Of a DNA stretch of 64,000 bases, positions 23,688 to 36,232 are shown one piece after another (positions within the stretch are counted from its first letter, which is position 1; every line of letters begins with the position of its first letter). The notes under the pieces were generated by a model. It was given only the letters and a program-made list of their open reading frames with translations, had not been told where the DNA came from and searched no databases. This stretch comes from Tangfeifania diversioriginum (GTDB taxonomy: Bacteria; Bacteroidota; Bacteroidia; Bacteroidales; Prolixibacteraceae): the NCBI GenBank assembly GCA_945873105.1, contig CAMCBW010000028.1, forward strand, positions 1 to 64,000. The letters are read 5' to 3'. A program made the position numbers and the translations under genes.

Positions 23688-25611
23688 ATTTTCTCTTTTT
23701 GTCTTGAATGGCTTTCTGTTTGGCCATCTCCTCCAGTTTGGTTTGGAATTTGGATTTGGTTACGGGTATTTTTTGCTTGGCCTTCAATTGGGCATGAATC
23801 TTATCTTCGTTGATCAACTTTTTAAAGATGTACATCTGGACAAAAGTCAGCAGCAGTGAGAGGAAGTAGTAAAGGCTCAAACCTGAAGCATAGCTGTTGA
23901 AGATGAAAAGGAACATCACAGGCATCAGGTACATCATGGTTTTCATGCCGGGCATCTGCTGTGTGCCGGCAGCACCAGTCATTTCGTTGTTGTATTTAAC
24001 GTAGAAAATATTGGTAATCGTCATTAAGAGGCAGAAAAGGCTGACATGGCTGCCATAAAATGGAATCTCGAAAGGCAGTGTGGCTATGGAATCAAAAGAG
24101 GACAAGTCCGTTGCCCACAAGAAGCTTTGCTGCCGTAATTCGATCGAGATGGGGAAGAAATAGAACATCGCAATCAGAATAGGCATCTGCAGCAGCATTG
24201 GCAAACAGCCACCCATAGGATTGACCCCTGCCTTTTTGTAAAATGCCATCACAGCCTGCTGGGATTCAAGTTTTTTATCATCCCCGTATTTCTTTTGAAT
24301 CTCTTCTATCTCAGGTTTCAGCAATTTCATTTTTGCCTGGGAGATGTATGATTTGTAGGTAAATATCAGCGTCAGCAGTTTGATGTAGATTGTCAGCAGC
24401 AGGATGATCAATCCAAAATTTCCGATGTAGCGGCGCAGGAAGTCAAAGGCGGGGATTACGATGTATTTATTTACCCAGCCAATGATGGTCCAACCCAAGG
24501 CAAGTTGTTCTTCCATGCCTAAATCATACTGTTTCAAGGTATTGTATTGGTTAGGACCAAAATAGAATTTGGCAGGAAAAACCTCACTCCCCTTGATATC
24601 CAATGGAATGGTTAAATCTGCCGACATTTCTGCCACAAAGGAAGAATCAAGGTCTTTTTTAACTGTGGCGATCTGGGCATTTTGGAAGGATTGATCAGCA
24701 ATCAGCACGGATGAAAAGAACTGTTGTTTGAATCCGACCCATTTTACCTTTGTGGTAAGCGATTTGGTCTCTGATTTTGTTAGGTCAAGATAATCAACAT
24801 CATCTTTGTCAAATTTGTAGAAGATGGTTGATTGGTTATTTTCGCCAAACTTAGACATCTTCTCTTGTCTTGGCAGATTCACATTCCAAAGGAAATTGAC
24901 AAATTCACTATTGGCTCCGGCTACTTTCTTCAGCCCGGCTGTTTTGATGTCAAAACCGACCAGGAAAGAGTTGTGTTTGATTGTATAGACGTATTCAATG
25001 AAAACACCATTGCCGGCATCCAGCCGCATGGAGAGAGATTTTGAATCTCCTGAATTCTCTTTGTTGAATTTTTCACGACCCTCCTGCCCCACCTTAACCT
25101 TCGAGGTGGTTAGGATCATCTGATTTTCAGATACAGAGGGCTGAAAATAGAAATGATCGGTTTGAATACTCTTGTTCTGTGAAAAGAAGTTGAGTCCAAA
25201 TTTATTTTCGCCGCCTTCGAAGAGTACCAGTGGTTTGCCGTTGTACCTTTTGTAATCCTTTAATTCAACCGAATATATTTTACCCCCCTTGTTGGAGAGA
25301 GTTACTTTCATCAAATTGTTTTCCAGGGTGATAAATTTTTCTTCCCCTTTGGCTGAACCAGCAAATACACCATACAGGCTGGTTAACTCATTTTGTACAG
25401 AAGCTGTATCGGTTTTATCGGTAGTAGCCTGAATTGCTGCAATTTCAGCTTGCTTGACTTGTTCCCTGGCTTTTTGATTTTCGACCTGTGCAATTGAATC
25501 GTTTTTTAGCCTTAGCATCTCAAGATCCTTCTCAGAGGGTTTATTGAAATAACTGGCAGTAAAAAGTATGATAAATATCAGAACCAGTCCTGCAATGGTA
25601 TTCTTATCCAT
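23686..25611 (-). CDS. yidC: Membrane protein insertase YidC
   Basis: A 641-residue inner-membrane insertase. It has an N-terminal helix (TIAGLVLIFIILFTASYFN), a large periplasmic beta domain (about residues 60-355) and the conserved five-helix C-terminal core (FGLIILLLTIYIKLLTLIFT, GVNPMGGCLPMLLQMPILIA, MTITNIFYVKYNN, MPVMFLFIFNSYASGLSLYY) with a lysine-rich tail. It folds and inserts membrane proteins with SecYEG. It follows pyrG by three bases, so the two are co-transcribed. Confidence 0.95.
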   Translation of the reverse strand: MDKNTIAGLVLIFIILFTASYFNKPSEKDLEMLRLKNDSIAQVENQKAREQVKQAEIAAIQATTDKTDTASVQNELTSLYGVFAGSAKGEEKFITLENNLMKVTLSNKGGKIYSVELKDYKRYNGKPLVLFEGGENKFGLNFFSQNKSIQTDHFYFQPSVSENQMILTTSKVKVGQEGREKFNKENSGDSKSLSMRLDAGNGVFIEYVYTIKHNSFLVGFDIKTAGLKKVAGANSEFVNFLWNVNLPRQEKMSKFGENNQSTIFYKFDKDDVDYLDLTKSETKSLTTKVKWVGFKQQFFSSVLIADQSFQNAQIATVKKDLDSSFVAEMSADLTIPLDIKGSEVFPAKFYFGPNQYNTLKQYDLGMEEQLALGWTIIGWVNKYIVIPAFDFLRRYIGNFGLIILLLTIYIKLLTLIFTYKSYISQAKMKLLKPEIEEIQKKYGDDKKLESQQAVMAFYKKAGVNPMGGCLPMLLQMPILIAMFYFFPISIELRQQSFLWATDLSSFDSIATLPFEIPFYGSHVSLFCLLMTITNIFYVKYNNEMTGAAGTQQMPGMKTMMYLMPVMFLFIFNSYASGLSLYYFLSLLLTFVQMYIFKKLINEDKIHAQLKAKQKIPVTKSKFQTKLEEMAKQKAIQDKKRK

Positions 25612-25614
25612 AAA

Positions 25615-27246
<1,632 letters not shown>

Positions 27247-27332
27247 TTAAAGTTTATTCAACGAGTGCAAAGTAAAGAATAAAAAACGTAAAGGTAGAAT
27301 GTGGAGGTCAAAATTGTCAACAAATTCAAAAC

Positions 27333-27364
27333 CAAAGACCCGCTCCGGTAAGGGAACGGGTCCT
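27333..27364 (-). terminator. Terminator after the DUF349 gene
   Basis: Imperfect 10-bp stem (GACCCGCTCC with GGGAACGGGTC) followed on the minus strand by TTTGGTTTT. Confidence 0.6.
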
Positions 27365-27380
27365 GTAAAGTTGCTAGTAA

Positions 27381-29564
27381 TCAATTGATCTCTTCTTGCT
27401 CGTCGATGATCTTCATCTTCGATTTAAGCTGATCAATTTGAACTCTGATTTTATCGATCTGATCGTTTACTCCATCAATCAAAGACTGCGCTCCTTTTGA
27501 GGATCCGAAGAAACCAACATTGTTTGTCAGTGTATTGATATCGTTTTCAAGTTGTCTTAAGCGAACTGCGTAGCGGTCACGTTCGGTATTGATCTTGGAC
27601 CATCCCCTTGGCTGCGATGCCAAATGTTCTATTTTGGATTTGAATTTAATCAGGTTCAGATCCTGATCGTCCATTTTGATTTTATTGAACTGATTGTCGA
27701 TCGCATCGTGGAACTTGTTTTGCAACTCCTCTTTCTTCCTGAAGGGCACATGTCCAATTTCAGCCCACCTGTCTTGAAATTTCTTCAGTGCAGAAAGATC
27801 ATCTTTAACGACTCCTGTAATTTTGTACTCTTCAATTTCAGACACCAGCTGCTTTTTCGCTTTCAGATTTTCATCCTGATCGCCGGTAACACCCGAAAAA
27901 TGAGTCTGCTTCTTGTTGAAAAATTCGTCACAAGCAGTTCTGAAGCGCTTCCAAATCAATTCTGATTGTTTTCTGGGCACTGGACCAACCTCTTTCCATT
28001 TCTTTTGCAAGGTGATCAAGCGGTCTGTGGTAGCCTTCCATTCATCGCTATCTTTCAGTCTTTCAGCTTGTTCACAAATGTCAACTTTCAATGCATAGTT
28101 CTGCAACAAATGTTCCTTGCTCTTATTCCAGAAATTTCGTTTGTTTTGAAAGAAGGTATCGTTGGCTGCTCTAAAGCGATCCCAAATTTTGCTGTTCTCT
28201 TTTCTAGGTCCAAAGCCTGTTTTTTTCCACTCTTCCTGAAGTACTATTACCTTTTCGGTGACTTCGTTCCATTCCCTTGGGTTGTCGGATACGAAACCGG
28301 AGAGTCCCTCAGCCATTTCACAAAGCTCAATCTTTCTTTGAAGTTGTTCTTTCTGAACTGAACGCTCTTGTTCAAAGTGTTGCTGGTATCTTTTGTTGAT
28401 AACGGAGGTGGCAGTTTTGAAACGATCCCAAAGTTCCTGTTTGTGATCGCGTGGAACAGGTCCAATTTCCCGCCATGACTCATGCAATTTCTGAAGCTCC
28501 CTGAAAGTTGCAAGTGGCTCATCTGAATTGACAGAGAGCTCTTCCGCCTTTGTACAAAGCAGCATCTTTTGGTCCATGTTGCGTTTAAGATCCAAGTCAC
28601 GCAATTCACGGTCTATTTTAACAAAATCATAAAAACGTTCCACCTGATAGTGGTAATTCTCCCAGAGGTCCTTGACTTTGGATTGGGGTACCTGTCCAAT
28701 GGATTTGAATTTTATTTGCAAATCATTGAACAATTGGAAGGTATTATTTAACGAATTATCACTGTTAACCAGTGTCTTAATCTCGTCTATGATTTCAATT
28801 TTCTTGTGGTAATTCTCTTCCTTGACGGCTTCCTGCTTCTTGTTGGATTCGTACCGAAGATTTTTGTACTCCCTGAAAAGGTCTTTTAGTTCCTGTTCGA
28901 AAGGGTCAGATTCTGCTAAAAAGAGCTCTTCATCATTCCCTTCAGCAACAAATGCGGCTTTTTGCTCACCAATTTCGTGATTTCTGATTTTATAAAAACA
29001 AGCCTTGATAGCATCTGCGTGGGGTTTAATAATTTCAACTTCTCCTTCACTGATGATTTTCCTAAGTGTATTGATCAGATTGATTTTGTTGTAGGAAGAG
29101 TAATCGTGAATTGGTTGACCATCTGCTGTGGGGTCATCGTCATGAAATGGATCATCTTCTTCATCTGCCACATCCAGTTGTGGTTCCAGAATGGATTCTG
29201 TCAGTTCGGATTCATTTTCGTGGGAAGTCTCTGGAATAATGGTTGCTTCGGGAGCTACAGGTTCAATTGGTTCAGTTTTTTGCTTTTTTGCTTTCGATTT
29301 CACGGCAGGAACTTCAACAACAGCTGCCTCTTCTGAAACTACCTCATCTGCAATGACTTCTTCTACAACAACTTCTTCTGAAAAAATAACTTCTGCAACA
29401 ACTTCCTCATTATTCACCATAATATCCGAAGTAACGTCAGTCTCTGCATTCTGCAAAACTGAATCAGCACTAGATTCATTTTCTTCTGCGGAAGCAGGAT
29501 TCTCCAATTCTTTAGATTTCATCAGCATTTTCATTACGGCCGTAAAGCCAGGATGGTTGAACAT
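27381..29564 (-). CDS. DUF349 multi-repeat protein
   Basis: A 727-residue soluble protein. The first 150 residues are acidic and low-complexity (runs of Glu, Val and Ala). From about 160 to 640 it carries a chain of DUF349 helical repeats, each marked by a 'W---G-VP-----LW-RF' pattern, e.g. ESWREIGPVPRDHKQELWDR, KKWKEVGPVPRKQSELIWKR and DRWAEIGHVPFRKKEELQNK. The C-terminal 75 residues are coiled coil. DUF349 proteins are common in Bacteroidetes and Actinobacteria; no function is established. A single gene with its own terminator. Confidence 0.88.
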   Translation of the reverse strand: MFNHPGFTAVMKMLMKSKELENPASAEENESSADSVLQNAETDVTSDIMVNNEEVVAEVIFSEEVVVEEVIADEVVSEEAAVVEVPAVKSKAKKQKTEPIEPVAPEATIIPETSHENESELTESILEPQLDVADEEDDPFHDDDPTADGQPIHDYSSYNKINLINTLRKIISEGEVEIIKPHADAIKACFYKIRNHEIGEQKAAFVAEGNDEELFLAESDPFEQELKDLFREYKNLRYESNKKQEAVKEENYHKKIEIIDEIKTLVNSDNSLNNTFQLFNDLQIKFKSIGQVPQSKVKDLWENYHYQVERFYDFVKIDRELRDLDLKRNMDQKMLLCTKAEELSVNSDEPLATFRELQKLHESWREIGPVPRDHKQELWDRFKTATSVINKRYQQHFEQERSVQKEQLQRKIELCEMAEGLSGFVSDNPREWNEVTEKVIVLQEEWKKTGFGPRKENSKIWDRFRAANDTFFQNKRNFWNKSKEHLLQNYALKVDICEQAERLKDSDEWKATTDRLITLQKKWKEVGPVPRKQSELIWKRFRTACDEFFNKKQTHFSGVTGDQDENLKAKKQLVSEIEEYKITGVVKDDLSALKKFQDRWAEIGHVPFRKKEELQNKFHDAIDNQFNKIKMDDQDLNLIKFKSKIEHLASQPRGWSKINTERDRYAVRLRQLENDINTLTNNVGFFGSSKGAQSLIDGVNDQIDKIRVQIDQLKSKMKIIDEQEEIN

Positions 29565-29771
29565 TATTAATTCATGCAGTCAATTTTTAATTGTTTGCAT
29601 GGAAAAGTCTAAAGCATAAAATCCTCATTGGATGATGATTTGCAAATCAAGACTATTTCTGCACGAAAATAGATATTTACCAGTTAAACTCAACTGTTTC
29701 TGAAACATATTTTAAGAAATTTTTACAAATAGTAAGGTATTGGGAGAAAATTAGGAATGTCAGACTTTTTT

Positions 29772-29779
29772 TACCTTTG
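29772..29779 (+). promoter_or_regulatory. -7 promoter element for trmD
   Basis: TACCTTTG matches TAnnTTTG. It covers the TTG at 29777 that would otherwise be an upstream in-frame start, so translation must begin at the ATG at 29795. Confidence 0.55.
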
Positions 29780-29794
29780 CCAAAAATCCTTTTT

Positions 29795-30469
29795 ATGCGA
29801 ATAGATATACTTACAGTTGTACCTGAATTATTGGAAAGTCCATTTAATCACTCAATATTAAAGAGGGCTCAGGAGAAGGGTATTGCTGAGATTAATGTTC
29901 ACAATATAAGGGATTGGGCAACCGATAAACACAAACGTGTCGATGATTATGCCTTTAGCAAAGGGGCTGGGATGGTGATGATGGTGGAGCCAATCGATAG
30001 AGCCATATCAGAGCTTCGTTCACAGCGTGTCTACGATGAAGTTATATTTCTTACTCCGGATGCAGTAAAATTTACCCAGCAGGATGCCAATAAGCTCTCA
30101 ATGAGTGGCAACCTGATCATATTGTGCGGCCATTACAAAGGAATTGACCAGCGAGTTCGGGACAATTTGATTACCAGAGAATTTTCGATAGGAGATTATG
30201 TTTTGACCGGAGGTGAACTAGCTGCAGCTATTTTGACCGATGCCATAGTGAGATTGCTTCCAGGTGTTCTTTCGGATGAAACATCCGCCTTAACGGATTC
30301 TTTTCAGGACGGTTTGCTTACGCCACCGGTTTATACGCGCCCTGCGGATTACAAAGGGTGGAAAGTCCCGGAAATATTGTTGTCAGGCAACGATCAGCTT
30401 ATTGATGAATGGAAGATGGACCAAGCTTTGGAGAGAACTCGGCGAATCCGTCCAGATTTGCTTGCCTAA
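29795..30469 (+). CDS. trmD: tRNA (guanine-N1)-methyltransferase TrmD
   Basis: A 224-residue SPOUT enzyme making m1G37 in tRNAs with SAM, which prevents +1 frameshifts. Features: [43 protein letters not shown] and [17 protein letters not shown], which build the trefoil knot SAM site. The tRNA-Arg(CCG) encoded in this window has G37, a possible substrate. Leader is very short (about 9 bases by the promoter position). It overlaps the AddB-like gene tail to tail at CTAA. Confidence 0.95.
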   Translation: MRIDILTVVPELLESPFNHSILKRAQEKGIAEINVHNIRDWATDKHKRVDDYAFSKGAGMVMMVEPIDRAISELRSQRVYDEVIFLTPDAVKFTQQDANKLSMSGNLIILCGHYKGIDQRVRDNLITREFSIGDYVLTGGELAAAILTDAIVRLLPGVLSDETSALTDSFQDGLLTPPVYTRPADYKGWKVPEILLSGNDQLIDEWKMDQALERTRRIRPDLLA

Positions 30470-33360
30470 TTGTTTGTAATTTGTTTGCCACAAATCGAGG
30501 CGAAAGAACAAAATTGACAATGTTCTTCGAGGGTAGTTTGAAAAAAAGGAATATTTGGATTAAAAATATCTGTCAGCAATTTTATCAGTAAAGGTTCAAA
30601 TTCCGCTTTAATGCTTTGGTAATTCAGGTCAGATTCCCCACTCCCCCTTTTTGTCAAACGTACTTTCTCCTGTTTAAATATTCTTTTAAGCGCGTAGATA
30701 CCAGGATAAATTGCCGATTTGCCAGGATACAATTTATCATAAATCCAGCAGTAAATTAGTGTTTGCAGGGCTGCTTTGTTTCTTTTTCTTGCCGAATGGT
30801 CGAATAGTTCAAACAAATCTCCAATTGTTGATTCTGTAGTACCTGTTTTGTAGTCTAAAATTTCTGTACTATTTGATAATGAGTCGATTCTGTCAATTAT
30901 TCCCCCTATGCGAACAAGGTTTTCCTCATTGCTTATGACCGCCGTCGCTTCCACCTTTTGCTCCAGTCCTACGATCGAAAAAGGAATTCTGGTTTCATCC
31001 AAATGCAGTGTCTGAATTACCATCTTTTTGATTGCTTCAAAAACCAATTTGTTGCGCCCTGAAACGATGCATTTACTTGCCGGATCGTTTGATTTGAAAA
31101 AGTGGATTTGAAAAGCCTCTTTTAAGGCCTTGTCCAACTTTTTGTCATCCCTTATCAAGGAGTTTATTACCTGATCATCTATCAATCGTGATTGATAGGG
31201 TTGGTACAATGTTTCCATGACAGAGTGAAACAACTGACCAAAGATTCTGGCATCTACCTCTTCGGCTACCTCTTCTTCGTCTCTGAAACGTGCAATGTAT
31301 TTGAAATAAAAGCTGAGCGGACAATTTACATATGCATCAATTGCTGTAGGTGATAATGTCTTGACGGAATTCAAATACCTGAAGAGAGCCTCTTGTACCT
31401 TGCCTTTTTTATCAATTGAGATGGGGAAGCGCGGTATTGGATCAATGGAGAACTCTACGCCTAAATCCTCCATCAAAAAAGGTGATTCGATTTGAAGCTG
31501 GTGGAGGAAACGACTTTTTTCACCGGTTTTTAAGCCATTGGACCCTGAATTATAGACAAAAGTAACGCTTTCTGCCCGTCGGATTAAGCGATAAAAATAG
31601 TATGCATACATGGCATTTTGCTCTTCAGAGGTAGGCAGGCCAATTCCTCTGCGAAGATGGTAAGGAATAAAAGATCCGCCACTATTCGATTTTGGCATAA
31701 TTCCCTCATTTACAGATAGTAATATGATATTTTTAAAATCCAGGGTACGTGTTTCAAGAATTCCCATCACTTGAAGTCCTGCCAACGGCTCACCTTCAAA
31801 AGTGATGTTCACCGTTTGCAGGTATTGCAACATTAATCTGAAAAAAGTCTCTCTGTTCAGAAAATTGGTCCCTTCCATTATTTCTTGTCCGGTGATGAAG
31901 AGTGTTTGCTTCAATTTGTTCAGGGAGAGATATACCTGGAATAAATATTCAAGGTAATTGTTGGCATAACTTTGACCGTTTCGATTCTCCCAAAGCTGAA
32001 ATAGTTCATATAAAATGGTAAGAAAGTAATCTGCCAATGCTGATATTTCAATGTGCCCTGAGAAAATCTTGCCAAAAAGGGGGGTTAAAAATAGTTCTCT
32101 ATCACTGACAAAAATCTTATTATTCTTTAATATTTCAGTTATAATTGATTTACATTCATTAGGATATAATGTTTGAATAAATTGATTATTTAATATATCT
32201 GTGATGTTGCTGTTGTGGAATAAATAGGTTTCACCCTCTTTTACACTCTTTTTTTGAAGTGAAATTAAATGGTTGATGAGACTAAATAATGGTGTTTGAC
32301 GGAGCGGAAGCCCCATGGTCACGTTGATGGTTTCTATTTGACCGGGTATCGCAGAAAGAACCGGCAAAAGGAGTTCTTCGTCACACAAAACAATCGCAGT
32401 ATCATCAAAATCAGTACTTAAAGGATCTGATTTGACTATCACATTGGCTGCAATTTGTGCTTGACCTATTTGAGATGGTGTATGATAAAGCTGTACCTTT
32501 TTGGCTTTTTTGAAATTGTCTGTTGCCAAATTTGCAACGGTCTGCGGGAAGAGTCTCAAGTTCTCCCGCATAAACAATCCAGCTTCCTGGTTTACATCAT
32601 TCAGGTAATAAGCATCATAATCCCAATAAAAAGAGATCATTTGCCTATTTTTTAAAAGTTTGAAAAGCTCCTTCTCACAGCCATTCAAGGCATTAAACCC
32701 TGCAATCACAAACATCTTACCAGAAAGGTAGGCTGAATTGGTATATTCATTGTTTTCAATGGCATCCCTGAAAAGCATTCCTTCGTATGCTATCTGCTCT
32801 ATCAATAGCTCTTCCCTCAATTTTTGGTAGACCGGATAAAGAATTTGCCACAATTGTGAAAACTCTTTTTGATCATACTTCTGATTACCTGATACCTGAC
32901 TAGACCAGAACTGTTTAAGCTCTCCTTTTCTTTCATCATTCCAATCAAGAAAATGCTGATCTATCTCCTTCAGGTCGGTAATGTTGGTAAATAGCAATTC
33001 AGCATCCACCAAATATTTGTCGACCTGGTCGAAATCATGTAACAGCATCTCACCCCACAGATAGAACTCATCGAAAGTCTCTTTGGAACCACTTAAATTC
33101 CGGTATATTTTGTAGAGTCGAACAATTAGTTGAAGTTGCTCTTCAATTCTTAAGTTGGAAATATTAGAAAATAGTTCCTGGATGGTAATGATTTCAGGAG
33201 AGAATGTGGGTTCGGAAATGATCCGGTTCAAGTATTCGGTAAAAAATAGTCCGGACCTGCGGTTGGGAAAAACAATGGTTAAATCTGCAATATTTTGACC
33301 ATGAATCTGATACAATGAATTTGCTACTGATTCCAAGAAATTGTCGGTAGTATGGCGCAT
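30466..33360 (-). CDS. AddB-like PD-(D/E)XK exonuclease/helicase with Fe-S cluster
   Basis: A 964-residue protein. The N-terminal half resembles a UvrD-type helicase without a recognisable Walker A (start [39 protein letters not shown]). The C-terminus is a RecB-type nuclease: H712 in [12 protein letters not shown]823 in [10 protein letters not shown]836 and K838 in EILDYKTG, bracketed by the four cluster cysteines C680, C948, C951 and C957 (AYVNCPLSF ... [13 protein letters not shown]). This is the AddB/Bacteroidetes 'PD-(D/E)XK nuclease family' layout for double-strand break processing. The AddA partner is not in the window. No clear promoter box upstream. Confidence 0.87.
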   Translation of the reverse strand: MRHTTDNFLESVANSLYQIHGQNIADLTIVFPNRRSGLFFTEYLNRIISEPTFSPEIITIQELFSNISNLRIEEQLQLIVRLYKIYRNLSGSKETFDEFYLWGEMLLHDFDQVDKYLVDAELLFTNITDLKEIDQHFLDWNDERKGELKQFWSSQVSGNQKYDQKEFSQLWQILYPVYQKLREELLIEQIAYEGMLFRDAIENNEYTNSAYLSGKMFVIAGFNALNGCEKELFKLLKNRQMISFYWDYDAYYLNDVNQEAGLFMRENLRLFPQTVANLATDNFKKAKKVQLYHTPSQIGQAQIAANVIVKSDPLSTDFDDTAIVLCDEELLLPVLSAIPGQIETINVTMGLPLRQTPLFSLINHLISLQKKSVKEGETYLFHNSNITDILNNQFIQTLYPNECKSIITEILKNNKIFVSDRELFLTPLFGKIFSGHIEISALADYFLTILYELFQLWENRNGQSYANNYLEYLFQVYLSLNKLKQTLFITGQEIMEGTNFLNRETFFRLMLQYLQTVNITFEGEPLAGLQVMGILETRTLDFKNIILLSVNEGIMPKSNSGGSFIPYHLRRGIGLPTSEEQNAMYAYYFYRLIRRAESVTFVYNSGSNGLKTGEKSRFLHQLQIESPFLMEDLGVEFSIDPIPRFPISIDKKGKVQEALFRYLNSVKTLSPTAIDAYVNCPLSFYFKYIARFRDEEEVAEEVDARIFGQLFHSVMETLYQPYQSRLIDDQVINSLIRDDKKLDKALKEAFQIHFFKSNDPASKCIVSGRNKLVFEAIKKMVIQTLHLDETRIPFSIVGLEQKVEATAVISNEENLVRIGGIIDRIDSLSNSTEILDYKTGTTESTIGDLFELFDHSARKRNKAALQTLIYCWIYDKLYPGKSAIYPGIYALKRIFKQEKVRLTKRGSGESDLNYQSIKAEFEPLLIKLLTDIFNPNIPFFQTTLEEHCQFCSFASICGKQITNN

Positions 33361-33447
33361 GGAGATATTCGTGTGTACTTAAACTCAATAGGTCGAAATT
33401 AATTGTTAAAATTGCTGATTATTTCTGAATTATCACTGATCATTTAG

Positions 33448-33455
33448 TACATTTG
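33448..33455 (+). promoter_or_regulatory. -7 promoter element for sucA-sucB
   Basis: TACATTTG matches TAnnTTTG, 53 bases before the sucA ATG. Confidence 0.5.
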
Positions 33456-33507
33456 GTTGTAAACATATTTTTCATTCAAACGTAAGATCGATCATTAACA
33501 TCACTAT

Positions 33508-36222
33508 ATGGATAAATTTTCCCTTGTTGGCAATCAGGAGATCAGTGCGGTAGAAGAGTTGTACAAGAATTACCTGGATAGTCCAGGTCAGGTAGAACAA
33601 AGTTGGCGAAATTTTTTCGAAGGATTTGAATTGGCCAGAATAACCTACCAGGAATCGACTGTATCTGCTGCGGATGAAAGTCGAATACAGAAAGAGTTTA
33701 AGATCTTGAATTTAATCAATGGTTACCGGCAACGGGGGCATTTATTTACCCGCACCAATCCGGTTCGGAAACGGAGGAATTATACTCCAACACTCGATTA
33801 CAAAAATTTCGGATTGGAAGAAGAAGATTTGCCCACAACTTTTCATGCAGGGAAAGAGATTGGGATTGGCAATGCTACCTTGAAAGAGATTATTACCCAT
33901 TTGGAGACAACTTACTGTGAATCGATTGGTGCAGAATTTCTCTACATGCGGCAACCGGAACTGATCGACTGGCTAAGATCCAGAATGGAAGGTTCAAAAA
34001 ACACTGAATTTTTCTCTCCGGAACAACAACGGCATATATTTTACCATCTTAACATCGCAGTTGGTTTTGAGAGCTTCATTCACCGCAAGTTTGTTGGTGC
34101 CAAACGTTTTTCATTGGAAGGAACTGAAGCTCTGGTGCCTGCACTGGATGCACTGGTGATTCATGGAGCCAAACTTGGCATTGAGGAATTCGTTGTTGGA
34201 ATGGCCCACAGGGGCAGGCTCAACGTATTGGCCAACATTTTGGAAAAGCCCTACAAAAATATTTTCAAGGAGTTTTATGCAACTGAATATGAGGAAGGTA
34301 TATCTCTTGGAGATGTGAAATACCACCTGGGTTTTGAAAATGTTGTCACAACTGACAATGGCGAAGCTGTAAAGCTGAGCCTGATACCCAATCCTTCGCA
34401 TCTGGAAACCGTTGCATCCCTGGCAGAAGGAATGGTTCGCGCCAAGATAGACCATGAATACAACAATGACTATGGAAAAATTGCACCCATTGTGATTCAT
34501 GGAGATGCAGCCATAGCCGGGCAGGGAATTGTTTATGAGATCGTTCAGATGGCACTTCTTCCTGGTTATAAGACCGGTGGAACATTGCACCTGGTGGTCA
34601 ACAATCAAGTCGGTTTTACGACTGACTATCTTGAAGCCAGATCCAGTACCTATTGCACCGATGTAGCCAAAGTAACCCGTTCTCCGGTTTTTCACGTTAA
34701 CGGAGACGATGTTGAAGCGCTTATCTTTACGGTTAAGCTGGCACTTGAATTTCGGCAGCATTTTCATTCTGATGTATTCATTGATATTTTATCTTACCGT
34801 AAATATGGTCACAATGAAGGAGATGAACCCCGATTTACCCAACCTCTCCTCTACAAGACGATCGCTAGTCACCCCAACCCAAGGGATATTTACGCAAAGA
34901 AATTAATTGATTCGGGAGTAATGACTCAAGGGGAGGTTGATAAGGAGATAGCACTTTTTGATGAAGAGCTGGAGCAGAATTATGAGGCCAGTAAACAGAT
35001 AGATAAACTAAACATTAAGAATTTTTTGGTGAAGGAATACAAACCTTATCGTTTTCCGGACCCATGCGAATTGTATGAAGTACCAACTGCTGTATCTGAA
35101 TCGGAACTGTTGAAACTGGCAAACACCATCAATACCCTCCCTGCTGACAAGAAGTTTTTCAGTAAGATTGTTAAATTGATGGATGATAGAAAGCAACTAA
35201 TTGAAAATAAGAAGGTAGATTGGGCCTTGGGAGAATTACTGGCCTATGCAACACTTCTGAAGGAGGGTGTTCCTGTTCGTTTGAGCGGTCAGGATGCTCA
35301 GCGGGGAACCTTTTCTCACCGCCATTCAGCTTTGGTTCTTGAAGATAGTGGTGAGAAGTACTTTCCTTTGCAACATATTTCCCCTGATCAGGCAATTTTC
35401 AATGTGCACAATTCTCCCTTGAACGAATATGGTGTGATGGGCTTTGAGTACGGTTATTCGATGGCCTTTCCGAAGGGATTGACGATTTGGGAAGGCCAGT
35501 TTGGCGACTTTGCCAATGTTGCCCAGGTTATTTATGACCAGTACATTTGCTCAGCGGGTGAAAAATGGGGTTTGATGAATGGTTTGGTCCTCTATTTGCC
35601 ACATGGATATGAAGGACAAGGACCAGAGCATTCGAGTGGAAGGATTGAAAGGTACTTGTCACTTTGCAGCAATTATAACCTTCATGTTGTAGTACCGACA
35701 ACACCGGCCAACCTTTTTCACAGTTTGAGAAGGCAAGTGCTTGGAGATGTCAGAATTCCATTGATTGTCTTTACCCCGAAGAGTCTTTTGCGTCATCCGA
35801 AAGTTGTTTCTTCGCTGGATCAATTGACAAAAGGTGGGTTTGAAAAGCTTATCAGAGACCATGAGGTGAAGAAGGGAAAAGCCGAAGTGGTAGTTTTTAC
35901 CTCCGGTAAGATTTACTTTGAGTTGTTAGAGCGAAGAGAAAAATTGGGAAAAATGAATGTAGCTATTCACCGCGTAGAACAGATTTCTCCTTTTCCGGCT
36001 GAAGAAGTACGTGAAATAATTTTCGATAACTCTCAATCTAAAAGATTCTTATGGGTTCAAGATGAGCCGTCTAATATGGGAGTCTGGCCTTATTTGTTCA
36101 GAAAATACCCGGAACTTGGTCTTGAATTGGTAAGTCGTCCGGAAAGTGCAAGTCCTGCAGCCGGTTTGGTAGAGAAGCACAAGAAGAGATTGGAAAGGAT
36201 TTTGGATTCTGTTTTTAACTAA
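33508..36222 (+). CDS. sucA: 2-oxoglutarate dehydrogenase E1 component
   Basis: A 904-residue thiamine-diphosphate enzyme that decarboxylates 2-oxoglutarate in the TCA cycle. Family marks: the N-terminal EELYKNYLDSPGQVEQSWRN, GMAHRGRLNVLANI, HGDAAIAGQGIVYEI (ThDP/Mg2+ motif), VNNQVGFTT, YRKYGHNEGDEP, and the transketolase C-terminal part SGQDAQRGTFSHRHSAL, PHGYEGQGPEHSS and WVQDEPSNMG. It precedes sucB by ten bases. The lipoamide dehydrogenase E3 is not adjacent. Confidence 0.96.
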   Translation: MDKFSLVGNQEISAVEELYKNYLDSPGQVEQSWRNFFEGFELARITYQESTVSAADESRIQKEFKILNLINGYRQRGHLFTRTNPVRKRRNYTPTLDYKNFGLEEEDLPTTFHAGKEIGIGNATLKEIITHLETTYCESIGAEFLYMRQPELIDWLRSRMEGSKNTEFFSPEQQRHIFYHLNIAVGFESFIHRKFVGAKRFSLEGTEALVPALDALVIHGAKLGIEEFVVGMAHRGRLNVLANILEKPYKNIFKEFYATEYEEGISLGDVKYHLGFENVVTTDNGEAVKLSLIPNPSHLETVASLAEGMVRAKIDHEYNNDYGKIAPIVIHGDAAIAGQGIVYEIVQMALLPGYKTGGTLHLVVNNQVGFTTDYLEARSSTYCTDVAKVTRSPVFHVNGDDVEALIFTVKLALEFRQHFHSDVFIDILSYRKYGHNEGDEPRFTQPLLYKTIASHPNPRDIYAKKLIDSGVMTQGEVDKEIALFDEELEQNYEASKQIDKLNIKNFLVKEYKPYRFPDPCELYEVPTAVSESELLKLANTINTLPADKKFFSKIVKLMDDRKQLIENKKVDWALGELLAYATLLKEGVPVRLSGQDAQRGTFSHRHSALVLEDSGEKYFPLQHISPDQAIFNVHNSPLNEYGVMGFEYGYSMAFPKGLTIWEGQFGDFANVAQVIYDQYICSAGEKWGLMNGLVLYLPHGYEGQGPEHSSGRIERYLSLCSNYNLHVVVPTTPANLFHSLRRQVLGDVRIPLIVFTPKSLLRHPKVVSSLDQLTKGGFEKLIRDHEVKKGKAEVVVFTSGKIYFELLERREKLGKMNVAIHRVEQISPFPAEEVREIIFDNSQSKRFLWVQDEPSNMGVWPYLFRKYPELGLELVSRPESASPAAGLVEKHKKRLERILDSVFN

Positions 36223-36232
36223 TAATTAAGAT

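Noticed and set aside
30466-30469. Frameshift or gene fusion at the trmD/AddB joint
   Set aside because: Both proteins are complete with normal C-termini; it is a simple tail-to-tail overlap.
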